From MGIIa-K1 sp964577145 (GTDB taxonomy: Archaea; Thermoplasmatota; Poseidoniia; Poseidoniales; Poseidoniaceae): 40,504 nucleotides of DNA. This document shows, in pieces, positions 17,501 to 26,400 of this stretch (position 1 is its first letter; every line of letters begins with the position of its first letter). The DNA is taken from contig CAZNXM010000012.1 in the NCBI GenBank assembly GCA_964577145.1, forward strand, positions 1 through 40,504, read 5' to 3'. The notes below the pieces were generated by a model that saw only the letters and a list, made by a program, of their open reading frames with translations, ran no database searches and was not told the origin of the DNA. Both the position numbers and the translations under genes were made by a program.

Positions 17501-19052
17501 CAGCTAACGGGTCATGGACTTCAATATCAGTCAACCATAGGTCAACAGAATCCGATATAACAATACCTCTGCCGTCTCCTGTAGTAGTGCAATTAAAACA
17601 ACTTATATCGGATGTTGTTTCAATGTCATTTGCCTTGTAGAAACTCATTCCAGCATCTGAATTTCCACTTGAACTCAAATTGGAGAGATAGACATATCTT
17701 GCATCATTGATGTGAACGCCATCATCTCCATTTCCCGTTAGTACTAGCCCATCGACAATTGTAGCTGCACTATCGAGCCAGAAACCATGTGCGCCATTAT
17801 CATGTAGATTCCACTCACTACCTTGAATGGCACCTCCACTCGATGCATGTACACCTGGTCCCGTTGAATTGGAAACCTCAAGACCATCGAAACTAGCTGC
17901 AAAATATGATGCGAAAATGGAAACACCAGCGCTATTTGCACCAGAACCCAATCCTCCTGAAGAATTGATGCTAACATTGGTGAAAGTCGTAGTGGAGTCT
18001 ACAAAATACAGTTTGATTCCAACTGCGTCATTATCATCGAGAATCACATCTTCAATCCATGCACCAGAGGCGTTAATATCGATTGTAGATGTTGCTAGGC
18101 CTGCCGTCTTTGCACCTAGGCCTCCAGTTCCCGTAACCGTGAGACCCTCGATTATTGCTGCCTGATAATTTGTGTAATTTGTATGGTCTGTTTTGTCGAT
18201 ATACAATCCCTTATACATCGAATTGGATATCGAAATATCTCTCATTACAGCACGGGTCCGTAACGTATCATTAGTATGCGTAACAATTACTCCATGGTCG
18301 GCTCGATCAATACTCGCATGTTCGATTAATGGAACACTATCCTCTACCCAAATTCCCGCTGCAGTAGCAAGAGTTGCACCTGAAACATTGGCGATGGTGA
18401 CGTTTCTGATAACCCCTCCAGAATTGTGCCAATAATTGATCCCCCGAGTCACTAATCCTTCCATAACAACGCCATCGACATTCGGTGCTGAGCCTGCCCC
18501 AACTGAAAGGCCAATTCCATATCTCCAATATTGAGGGAAGACCCAATCCTGTCCTGCCTCGTCCACGATTAGATTCCTGATTGTTGGAGTTGCGCCAGAG
18601 AAGAGGTCTACCGCAACATCATCGGGATTGAATACGGTTAAATTTGAAATTACAGGGTCACTACCGTATACCGTTATTCCATATACAGAATGGACAATTG
18701 TCAAATTGTCAATCTGACTTCCGCGGCCATTGGAAGTACTGTTGAAGACAATTCCCATATGGTCGCCGTTGCCGAGATAATCTAGGTATACCGGGCAATT
18801 ACTAGTACCTTCAACCGTAATTCTACCTTCAACAACGATTCTAACGCCAGAATCCATTGTGACATTGGTGCATGATGAAATAATCAATTCATCAGTCACG
18901 GAAATGTAGTAATCGCTTGTGAGAACCACTGTTCCTGACCAAGTGGTCTGGGCTCTACCTGCAACCTCTGCACTTGAGAGAATTGGAGACAATGAAGAAA
19001 GTAAGAGCAAGGCTAGCATTGCAAAAGGTCGCATTCGTCCATTGCCCTGCAT
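14502..19052 (-). CDS. Giant surface protein: parallel beta-helix followed by PKD/cadherin-like domains
   Basis: The 1516-residue protein starts with a signal peptide (MLALLLLSSLSPILSSAEVAG). Residues about 50-650 consist of short repeated strands with recurring I-x-x-[LV]-x-[IV], G-I-x-V and D-x-x-x-[IV] spacing, typical of right-handed parallel beta-helix (pectate-lyase-like, PbH1) domains. From about 750 to 1440 come six or seven beta-sandwich domains, each introduced by N-x-x-P-x or similar linkers and containing D-x-D-x-D-x-[ML]-x-[FY]-x-W, which fits PKD/cadherin-like folds. A membrane helix (about 1454-1480) and a basic then acidic tail of about 35 residues end the chain. Sequons N-x-S/T are very frequent. 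ATG 19052 is used; TTG 19103 is in frame but leaves an unlikely leader. Role: carbohydrate-binding or adhesive stalk (inference); I see no lyase active site. Confidence 0.85.
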   Translation of the reverse strand: MQGNGRMRPFAMLALLLLSSLSPILSSAEVAGRAQTTWSGTVVLTSDYYISVTDELIISSCTNVTMDSGVRIVVEGRITVEGTSNCPVYLDYLGNGDHMGIVFNSTSNGRGSQIDNLTIVHSVYGITVYGSDPVISNLTVFNPDDVAVDLFSGATPTIRNLIVDEAGQDWVFPQYWRYGIGLSVGAGSAPNVDGVVMEGLVTRGINYWHNSGGVIRNVTIANVSGATLATAAGIWVEDSVPLIEHASIDRADHGVIVTHTNDTLRTRAVMRDISISNSMYKGLYIDKTDHTNYTNYQAAIIEGLTVTGTGGLGAKTAGLATSTIDINASGAWIEDVILDDNDAVGIKLYFVDSTTTFTNVSINSSGGLGSGANSAGVSIFASYFAASFDGLEVSNSTGPGVHASSGGAIQGSEWNLHDNGAHGFWLDSAATIVDGLVLTGNGDDGVHINDARYVYLSNLSSSGNSDAGMSFYKANDIETTSDISCFNCTTTGDGRGIVISDSVDLWLTDIEVHDPLAGPAISVDNSGLDLGVQGGSFHFIQTEIWTNHSTEYAINITSAEGEIDGLDIYGSHRGIYWDADHNVERTSILSNARLSGTDCLKLLNHDQMTGMGSTITTACTGDIEFTNSEVNWSNLEDQANHIINLDADTHLHLHQPISVDFSAAIMASGAWIDVAWDLDVWVVNNFSNGVPNAAIDVSFDQLEPAFTQSTNDFGLKIIPDLVGKRYTYNGETPFSTVTVNCSYDGVSNSTSSTLDQDISVWCHLPLDNQAPFLVWEVPVDEDVFPSHAMVQFNASQSWDLDNDPMTFNWTSSLIGIFGSSDNFYVNDGSPSEVNLPDGVHDITLEICDDKGNCVDETRTIELANQPPEIVVNTDPALTAWGELHSPLTKPVAWWLNGTNDPENDTMTCSWTWPGHSETISDCIDGSGNLSFADLSITMFDLTLSVSDGINAPSTWVVSVELFNEMPNASFTIDRTANLSENEVVLTSTSIDPESDPIEYLWSSNLDGVLGNQSVWTGYLSRGSHVISLSVTDGRMEHVNLTSIETQIIVVENSPPRAVISGPDTNGTYDSSYLFEFNSSGSGDWDSACATFPSGMDWHCAPSEPASGSEWLVYSWVSDIDGILREDGQDWLIFETHLTSGQHNITLSMDDGINNPVVSTIQINVATSAPVLGLVSPDTSVGYHSSETITLDISDSIDYDGDEFTFSLSSDLMSDPILENEDPMEIHLLNLPAGDHTLIFTLTDETGESRDESIFIEVVESDPIAIIHTPNDSQYFAPGSEITLDSEGTFDADDDITKREWRHYIPDAPYPIILSNDAVHTLSLSPGAHHLSLYVEDRRGGWDENHINITAGSSPPDLSNLSTSSDSLIVNKLTTLVVEVELNDPDGTTNLVTGVISHDMQKWEFNLSDDDGDGIWIGAVDVMPGTEGRAALKVTAHDGGVIDSQSMDLKFRNQVEDTSSIVAIGGSIGVFILLSLAIAMIVIRRRKKLADLELIDNWGVFGSETKEYLQEDFDELK

Positions 19053-19134
19053 GTTTTGAGTCGGCAGCCGGGCCGCATTAGACTGTTCCCCTTCGCGATT
19101 CAATCCAATTGGGTAGCATCGGTACAGTCAAGAA

Positions 19135-19150
19135 GGCCAGATAGGTGGCC
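19135..19150 (+). promoter_or_regulatory. Ribosome site inside a small hairpin before the first RAM protein
   Basis: AGGTGG (19143-19148) lies eight bases before the ATG at 19157 and decides that start over the GTG at 19145. It overlaps an inverted repeat, GGCCA (19135-19139) and TGGCC (19146-19150), so a 5-bp hairpin with a six-base loop could hide part of the ribosome site. Translational control is a possibility, not shown. Confidence 0.35.
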
Positions 19151-19156
19151 GAGTCG

Positions 19157-19390
19157 ATGCCCGAGGCGTTTGTCCTGTTCAAGACCGAACCCTCTCAAGA
19201 GCGGGCGGTATATGTTGCACTATCGGAAAATTCAGCAGTTGCTGAAGTTCACGCACTTTACGGTGAATTTGACCTTTTAGTACGAGTTTCTTCTGCAAAT
19301 GCAAAGGATTTGACAAGTATGCTAATGCGTGAATTCCGTGCAATATCAGGAGTTCGTGAAACTCAAACTCTGATCGCAGTGGATTACTGA
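19157..19390 (+). CDS. Stand-alone Lrp/AsnC ligand-binding (RAM) domain protein 1
   Basis: This 77-residue protein is a single RAM domain (beta-alpha-beta-beta-alpha-beta). It has A-F-V-L-F-K-T at strand 1, V-A-E-V-H-A-L-Y-G-E-F-D-L-L-V-R-V across strands 2 and 3 with the conserved G-[ED]-[FY]-D turn, and G-V-R-E-T-Q-T-L-I-A at the last strand. There is no helix-turn-helix domain, so it is the SraA-like stand-alone type. These form ring-shaped oligomers, bind amino acids or other small ligands, and can mix with full Lrp regulators (family knowledge). It is followed nine bases later by a second copy. The start is set by AGGTGG. It probably acts as a metabolite sensor or co-regulator in the cytoplasm. 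Confidence 0.85.
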   Translation: MPEAFVLFKTEPSQERAVYVALSENSAVAEVHALYGEFDLLVRVSSANAKDLTSMLMREFRAISGVRETQTLIAVDY

Positions 19391-19399
19391 GGTGAAAAA

Positions 19400-19633
19400 A
19401 TGGCAACAGGATTCGTACTAATTACCACTGCGCCCGGTTCAGAACACGATGTTCGTAATTCGCTTGATTCAGTAGAGCATGTCTCTAGTCGCTGGATGTT
19501 ATTTGGCGAGTATGACCTTATTGCCAAAGTTCAAGCAGATGATGAATACACTCTGACTAGAGTTATTGTCGAAGAAATTCGACCTATTCCAGGTATTACC
19601 AATACCAAAACGCTAATCGGCGCAGAACTGTGA
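19400..19633 (+). CDS. Stand-alone Lrp/AsnC ligand-binding (RAM) domain protein 2
   Basis: A second 77-residue RAM domain with the same strand pattern: G-F-V-L-I-T-T, W-M-L-F-G-E-Y-D-L-I-A-K-V and I-T-N-T-K-T-L-I. It has the same length as its upstream neighbour but differs at most positions, so the duplication is old. GAGGTG sits five bases before the ATG and overlaps the upstream stop, making a tight two-gene operon. The pair could form hetero-oligomers (inference). The stop lies 1 base from the end of the convergent STAND ATPase gene. Confidence 0.85.
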   Translation: MATGFVLITTAPGSEHDVRNSLDSVEHVSSRWMLFGEYDLIAKVQADDEYTLTRVIVEEIRPIPGITNTKTLIGAEL

Positions 19634-19634
19634 A

Positions 19635-21680
19635 TTAGAGCATCTTGTGCATCAACTCTGCAGCGCTAGCTGCAGCTCTTGGACACATCGATTGTTTCCA
19701 AAGTGCAATCGCTTCTGCCAACGATGAAAAACTATTGTGAGTGCCAAGTCTGCTACGCCAATACCAGATTTTCGCAGCGATTCTTCTAGCAGAGGAAAGA
19801 TTTGCTTGGCTTTCAATATCCGGTAGCATTACGCGTTCAATCAAGTTCTTTGCATCACCTTCCTCAACCCTTTCAATAATTGCCAATTGTAGCATTATTG
19901 CCCGTAATCCATCCATTGCAAATACGCGTTCAATCAATCTCTTGAACGATGGTGAAGTGATTTGGGTTTCTGCGATTTCGGCTCTTAGTTCAAGAGCCAA
20001 TATCTGTGGGTCCTCGTCGTGAGATAGTGCACGTAGATTCTCCCTGATCTTTCGTGCTGATTTTGTATCTGATTTTACGATAGCAAGAGCATGTCGAATG
20101 TGGGCGATTGCAACCAGCATTAATCGGCGCATTTCAGGAGTAACTTCAGACATATCAATTTCTTCTAACAATTCTTCTACACCATCATTTGGTTGCTCAT
20201 CTGGTAGTCTATCATCAAGGCGACGTGTTGCCTCTGAAATGATGAAAGTCGCATCAGAATCATCAGGGGAAAACTCTTCGATTTTACCTTCTAATAGCCC
20301 AAGTGAAAACATAAGGTCTGGTGAATCACATTCCTCCAAATGGGCAGCAGCAATATCAGCTTCACCTCGCTCAATTGCCACTATTGCAGCAAGACGATGC
20401 AATTTGGGAGTAGGTGTTCTTGCTAGAGCATCACCAATGAGCGTAGCAAGTCCAGCATTTGAGCGAATCATTAGTGCTTCAGCATTGGCGATAAGATGTG
20501 ATTCAATATCACCATCGGATTCCAAGATATGGTGCATTTCGACTAATCGTGCAAGGTCACCTTTCTTTTGCGACCAATGCTCTGCAGCAGCAGCATGATG
20601 CTCTGTTCCTAACATAGTAGAGCGGACATTCCTTACAAGATGGTGCAATTCGACTCCGTTCATATGCCAACGAAGCAATGCATGGTCATCGAGTTCACCA
20701 AGCATCTCCTCATGCAGCAGATGCTCTGCTGGAACTGGGACTGGTAGAAGTGCTAATTCATCAAGAGCGACGATTTCCTCGCCAAGCCCAGCCAATACTA
20801 CAGCCTCAACCCACTCTTGGATATCAGCGCTAGATTCAGGTAAATCGGCTCCTTCATCATGTAATTGTAATGCAAGAGGGTGGCCACCGAGTCTTTCGGC
20901 TACGAGTTCACGATTTTCAAGATGGTCGGGCAATAATTTCGCTGCATCTTCAACCTCAAGGGGTGGTACTTCCAGTATTTCGAATCCCTCTTGGAAGGGC
21001 AGAGGGGCCCGACTAGCAATAATCAGACGCTCCGCCTTTCCAGCAAATTCCTCTATTCTGCCTGAATGTCTTTGGCTTAACTCCTGTAACTCATCAAGAA
21101 TCAAAACATCCCCTTTGGATGAATTCAGAGCCGCTGACTCAGAAGTAAATCCGATCTCCCATTCTTCGAATATTGCTGTAATGTCTTTGAAAGACTCCAT
21201 GCGTGCGAATCTAACCTGCTTCCCATTTGCTACCATCGCATCAGCAAGCGCACGAAGGATTGCCGTCTTTCCAATACCGGGTAAACCGGTAAGAATTACT
21301 TTCTTGGCGTCGAGAAGTGCATTGACAAGATTATCCCGTCCGGTAATTTGAGTTGGCGGTGGCGGATTGCCGAATAATTCTCCGACCTCTACCTTGCGGT
21401 CGGGTATTACGATTTTCGAACAGGTTTTTCGGCCTTCTTCGGTAATGTGGTAGACTTTACGACGTCTGCTTCCACCGCCGATAACATGGGTTTTCCTTTC
21501 GGTAATCAAACCCTTTTCCAAAAGGTCATTTATCGGCTGATGAAGAGCAGAACGAACTACTCCGATGTATTCGGCTAGACCTGGTAAGCAGATATCACGT
21601 GGAACATCCCATGCGGTTTCGAGACTAGGTGAATAAGTGGAGAGCAATTGCAAAATCCTACCTTGAGGCCCGCTCACCAT
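19635..21680 (-). CDS. Winged-helix STAND-type ATPase regulator
   Basis: The 681-residue protein has three parts. Residues 1-90 form a winged helix-turn-helix (recognition region GVVRSALHQPINDLLEKGLI, wing with SRRRKVYHITEEGR). Residues about 112-290 are a P-loop NTPase: G-R-D at the entrance, Walker A GLPGIGKT (132-139), Walker B DVLILDE (191-197), a sensor-like LIIASR (219-224) and the GxP-type motif GGHPLAL (265-271) that marks STAND/NB-ARC proteins. Residues about 300-681 are alpha-helical with Ala- and Glu-rich pairs, TPR-like. Such proteins are ligand-gated transcription switches like MalT or AfsR; some STAND proteins act in defence instead. It diverges from uvrC over 86 bases, so control of that promoter is plausible. 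ATG 21680 is the natural start. Confidence 0.85.
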   Translation of the reverse strand: MVSGPQGRILQLLSTYSPSLETAWDVPRDICLPGLAEYIGVVRSALHQPINDLLEKGLITERKTHVIGGGSRRRKVYHITEEGRKTCSKIVIPDRKVEVGELFGNPPPPTQITGRDNLVNALLDAKKVILTGLPGIGKTAILRALADAMVANGKQVRFARMESFKDITAIFEEWEIGFTSESAALNSSKGDVLILDELQELSQRHSGRIEEFAGKAERLIIASRAPLPFQEGFEILEVPPLEVEDAAKLLPDHLENRELVAERLGGHPLALQLHDEGADLPESSADIQEWVEAVVLAGLGEEIVALDELALLPVPVPAEHLLHEEMLGELDDHALLRWHMNGVELHHLVRNVRSTMLGTEHHAAAAEHWSQKKGDLARLVEMHHILESDGDIESHLIANAEALMIRSNAGLATLIGDALARTPTPKLHRLAAIVAIERGEADIAAAHLEECDSPDLMFSLGLLEGKIEEFSPDDSDATFIISEATRRLDDRLPDEQPNDGVEELLEEIDMSEVTPEMRRLMLVAIAHIRHALAIVKSDTKSARKIRENLRALSHDEDPQILALELRAEIAETQITSPSFKRLIERVFAMDGLRAIMLQLAIIERVEEGDAKNLIERVMLPDIESQANLSSARRIAAKIWYWRSRLGTHNSFSSLAEAIALWKQSMCPRAAASAAELMHKML

Positions 21681-21766
21681 GTACGTTGGATATACTACCC
21701 ACCCATGTTCCTTCCCCCTCTTCGTTTAGCGATGTATTCTTCATCGATGGACGATGCAATGGTTTC

Positions 21767-23491
21767 ATGCCCGTCGATGCCGCAAGTGTTGACCTGCCGG
21801 CTTCGCCGGGCGTCTACATGTTTCGAACCAAGGCAGGACGAGTACTATATGTCGGCAAAGCTACTGTGCTCAAGGATAGGATTAGAGCCTACTTTGCAAG
21901 TAATCCTGACCGTGCAATGATTCCTATTCTTGTCGAAAGTGCAGATGAAGTTGAATGCATTATCACGAACTCGCCCCAAGAGGCATTGATTCTGGAACGA
22001 CAGTTGATTCGTCAACATAGACCGCGCTATAATTCAATGCTCAAAGATGACAAATCATTCCCTTACCTCGTTCTAACCAAAGAAGAATTTCCTCGAATAA
22101 TTTACACACGTAATCCTCCTACTGATTCATGGCGCTGGGGACCTTTCCCAAATGCTGGAGCCGTGAAACAAGTAGTACAATTGCTACGCAGACATTTCGG
22201 CATAAGAGATTGCAAAGAATTGCTACCACAAGGTTGCTTAGCGATGCACATTGGTTTGTGCTCTGGCCCATGTATTGAAGCAGGGGATTATTCCAAACAA
22301 GTCGATGCAGCTCGACGGTTACTCGATGGTGACGCTGCCGAGTTAATCGATGAGTTGGCCACAGAAATGGATACTGCATCCAAACTTCAACAATATGAAA
22401 AGGCCGCAATTCATCGTGATATGATTAAGTCGATTAGAACTGTTACCAGCCAACAAGTAATTTCTTCAACTGTTTATCGCGATTGTGATGCAATCGGTAT
22501 TGGAATCAAAGGTGATTTGGCTGCTATTGTAGTACTACATGCCGATGGAGGGGTAGTTAGAGGGCAAGAGACATGGCCATTGATTCATCGAGGGGACATC
22601 GGAGAATCGATATCAATATTCGTTAGCGACCACTATTCCACTCGCAGACCCCCACGACTGTTATTGACACCTATTCCATTACCAGATACCGTAACTGACT
22701 GGCTATCTACGCGTAGGGGGACACGTGTTGAGGTAAGAACGCCAATTCGTGGTGACCTTCAGACATTGTCTACACTCGCACGACAAAATGCTGAGATGCA
22801 AGTCGAGCGCTTATCCCAAAAAGCGAGTGGGAGTCTTGAACAAAGAGCAGCAGATGACGGAGCAATTCTACTTGGCATGGAATCTCTTGACCACATTGTT
22901 TGCTTCGATATGGCACAACTTCTTGGAGACCAAAGAGTCGGAGCAAGCATTTCCATGCGCAATGGTAGGCCCGCAAAAAAGGAGTATCGAACCTTCACTG
23001 TGAAAGGTGATGCAATGGATGATTTGAGAATGATGAATGAAGTTGTCGAAAGATGGTTAAAACGACAGGATGAGTGGCCGGACCTCTTGTTAATCGATGG
23101 TGGAGAAACCCACCTCTCAGTCATCTCAAAACTACTCAATTCACATGGAATAAGAGACCGTATGGTTCTAGCAAGCCTCGCAAAGAGAGAAGAAACTCTT
23201 CACCGTGATGGGCAACCCGAATTAATCCTTGATAGAAGAGGGAGAGTTCTCGTGCATGCAAGGGATGAAGCGCATCGTTTTGTCAACCGGTTTCATCGAA
23301 AATCAAGAGCTAGAGCAAGACTGTCAGACCCTCTAGAATCTGTACAAGGACTTGGTGCCAAGAAATTACAATCTCTAATTCGTCATTTCGGAGGTCGAAA
23401 GGGAATAGTGCATGCCAGTATTTCGGATTTGAAATCTGTCCCTGGAATAGGACCCTCTCTAGCGACAAGAATTCATGAATCGCTTCATTGA
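21767..23491 (+). CDS. uvrC: UvrABC excinuclease subunit C
   Basis: The 574-residue protein makes the two incisions around bulky DNA lesions together with UvrA and UvrB. Domains in order: GIY-YIG nuclease (about 8-95, with PGVYMFRTKAGRVLYVGKA); a Cys cluster (C-K-E, C-L, C-S-G-P-C); a UVR helix hairpin (KLQQYEKAAIHRDMIKSI) that binds UvrB; an RNase H-like endonuclease domain with F-D-M-A-Q, K-K-E-Y-R and L-L-I-D-G-G; and a C-terminal double helix-hairpin-helix (VQGLGAKKLQSLIRHFG and VPGIGPSLATRIHE). The frame is open to 21629, but ATG 21767 gives the usual N-terminus (LPASPGVY). Length is slightly under the bacterial norm of about 600. Archaeal UvrC is generally held to come from bacteria. 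Its stop directly abuts the convergent gene's stop. Confidence 0.95.
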   Translation: MPVDAASVDLPASPGVYMFRTKAGRVLYVGKATVLKDRIRAYFASNPDRAMIPILVESADEVECIITNSPQEALILERQLIRQHRPRYNSMLKDDKSFPYLVLTKEEFPRIIYTRNPPTDSWRWGPFPNAGAVKQVVQLLRRHFGIRDCKELLPQGCLAMHIGLCSGPCIEAGDYSKQVDAARRLLDGDAAELIDELATEMDTASKLQQYEKAAIHRDMIKSIRTVTSQQVISSTVYRDCDAIGIGIKGDLAAIVVLHADGGVVRGQETWPLIHRGDIGESISIFVSDHYSTRRPPRLLLTPIPLPDTVTDWLSTRRGTRVEVRTPIRGDLQTLSTLARQNAEMQVERLSQKASGSLEQRAADDGAILLGMESLDHIVCFDMAQLLGDQRVGASISMRNGRPAKKEYRTFTVKGDAMDDLRMMNEVVERWLKRQDEWPDLLLIDGGETHLSVISKLLNSHGIRDRMVLASLAKREETLHRDGQPELILDRRGRVLVHARDEAHRFVNRFHRKSRARARLSDPLESVQGLGAKKLQSLIRHFGGRKGIVHASISDLKSVPGIGPSLATRIHESLH

Positions 23492-26400
23492 TCAATCATC
23501 GCCATAGATTTCTTGATACAAATCTGTATCCGTTTTAGTTTCAGCAATATCAATATCATCAGCCGCTATTTCGGGCATATCAAAGTCATCATCCATGAAA
23601 TCCATGTCCGTCTCGGCGTGAGCGGGTTCAAATCCGCTGGCAAGTGATGCAAAGTCGTCATCGGATAGTCCTCCTTTGGATATCGATGGTTTTTGCATGT
23701 TCAATTTGGCTTCTTGTTTCCTCTTTTTCTTCGCTTTGCGCGCGCGGACTCTCCAAATAATCAATGCAGCTAATAAGGCTGGATAAATCCAAATTTGGCC
23801 AAATAACCACCACCAAGTAACTTGGAGTCTGAATTGGAATTCGTCTCCAACTTCCCACGACTCAAGTGTAACCGTGATTTGTTGCCTTCCATCAACCATC
23901 TTCACTTCTTCCCAGCCATTCTCACTGGTGAAATCCTTCAGAAGGATTCCACTAGGCATTGTGAAGGTTACATCCCCTCGTAATTTTGCATCAAACTCAT
24001 CACTTAGGATCATGTCTTGTGGTCCGACTGGCATTCGTATTGGAGCACCATCTTCATCCAAAATGATTCCATCGCCACTCATCGTAAGGAATTGGCTTGT
24101 GCTCCCAACTAATAGGTCAGAAAAAGCGACAAGATACTGAGTAATCACAGGTTGGAATGCAGTAGTAAGCCCAATTTCAGGATTGCCACTTTTCAAGCCT
24201 CCCCATCCATTTAGAACGCCTAAGTCCGCAGTGAATTTTGGAATTGTCAATTTGAGCCTAATTGGAATATCATCACCAATTGTGGCTCCCATTCCACCAA
24301 GATTTTCGACTTCGGTTACTATTTGAATTCCTGAAAAATCGATTGTGCTTGCTGGGTCTTCTTCGCTAATTTCCAATCCCTTTTCGTGGAAAGCATCTGT
24401 GGCCATTTTTCCAAAATCTTCAACAAAGGACTCAATGCCATTCTTGGTGAATGAAACGTTTTGCATTCCGCTTCCGTCTCCGGGGTCAACCTCCTTTGAA
24501 ATTGGAGAATCCATTCTACTTGAGATATCGATGATGAGTCGAAGTAAGTCTGAAGGAATCACTTCAATATCAACTGAGGTATCGCCACTGCTCATATTTT
24601 CTCGTAAGCTATTTGGAACCTTTATTCGATAAATGTCAATTGTAGCAGTTAGCGAAGCCGTTGCATCGATTGATGGCCCCCATTCGTGGAAATTTATTTC
24701 GTAAATATCAGCATCAACATCGAGATTGATACATGTCCAATCGGCTTCAATTGAAGTGCAAATCTCTTTTTCATTGGAAGTCCCAGCATTTTCCACTATC
24801 GAATGTCGGGGGTTATATGCGGCGACACTACCTAACGAAACATCGAGTTGGTCTGCTCCCTGAATTCTGTCGATTAATACAATCGAGCCATCCCCTGTTG
24901 CACTTGTTACCCAGTTGGGTAAAATTATCTCCAACGTCAGTTCTGTTGGTGGCATATCAGTAGGTATCATCGCTGACATCATTGTTGAATCCAGAATAGT
25001 TTCAATGGTTAATCCTGATTCGAGTATCATCCTCAGATCGTCTTCAACAATCGCATCGAGAAGGCCGGATGGGTCATCTATCTCACTCTTTGCAATATCT
25101 AACAATTTGAGAGTAAATGGTTCAGAATAGGACCTTAGAATGATTGGATGGCCACCATCCATAGCGGTCCCCCCTTCGACACAATAGAATGCATCCATGC
25201 CAACTGGAAGTGATTCAGGACAATCGGGATGGCTGAAGTTCAAACCCCCACCAGGGCCAGGTAGTCCAATAGTTTGTGAATCTGATACCCATTCCATGTC
25301 ATTCATCACAACTGAACCCACACTTGGAACCGCACCTTCTATGGCATCACCAATCAGTTCCATTGGGAAATTTGAGGTAAAGGAATCCAAATCCACCAAC
25401 CCATTATGATATGCTAATCTTATACCATCAGAAGTGACCCATGGAATTGTTGCATTTTCTGTAACATCAACAAGAGAAATACCCCAATTCTGCATCGTTT
25501 GTTGGTCGAGATGATGTACTGATGCAACTACCTCAACCCATGTTTCCTCTTCATTGGACAAATCAAGTGTAACGCGAAGGTCTAGGCCCTTATCATTATC
25601 ATCAATTACAACACTACTAGTTTGTGTGGAGTTGCGATGACCAATAGTCACACTAACATCACTGGAAATACGCTCACCTGCTAATGGTGCGTCGCGATTA
25701 TCAATATTCCATTCTGCAGCCATGAAAGCAGGGGGGCCTGTCCTTGCAGCGATAGTTCCCGAAGGGTCGGTTGAGAGAATAGTAGCATAATCAGGAGGAT
25801 TGATTATGAAAGAAGATGAATGTCCTGGCTCTGAAAATAATTGGAATCCAGAAGTGACGTCGCTACCCATTACAAGCATACCTTGGTACACTCTTTCCAA
25901 TACCAATGGGTCTACTGTACCCATGTTGAAAGTCGAGGTTGAAAGGGAAACTGAAGCAGAAACTGAGAAACATATTGGTGGTTGAAACACATTGTCATCT
26001 AATCCTGCCTCTACCGCGGTATCAAGTGTTGGATCATCAGTACAACTTGTAGTGATTCCAGCATCTGTGAATGAATTGACGTAAGTTGTTGAAATGTAAT
26101 CTACTTGACCAAACCCACTGCCCAACAATTCCTCTATTGTATCATTGACCTCTAAAGCTAATTTTTCCTTTACAGTAGGAGTGCCAGGGCCGCCTGAATT
26201 CTCATCGAAATAATTCCGAATCAAATCTGCAGGAGCACCATCTTGTGGAGTAAGCCCTTCAGCTGCAAGAGCAGCCACAACCGGTGCTTGAGTTAGACCT
26301 AGAGTTGTACGATTGAATTCATGTAATGCCCAGTTCATCTCAAGATTGATTGTTGCAGTGTCAACCAAATCGAATGTGTATACCCCTTCAATCCAATCTT

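Noticed and set aside
20098..20598. 166-codon Ser-rich open frame opposite the STAND ATPase
   Set aside because: Low-complexity Ser/Ala/Ile composition and full overlap with a well-supported gene mark it as a shadow.
19635..21680. Anti-phage STAND (Avs-like) defence gene
   Set aside because: It has an N-terminal winged helix rather than a nuclease or other effector, and the neighbours are sensors and a repair gene, not defence genes. A transcription-switch reading is better.
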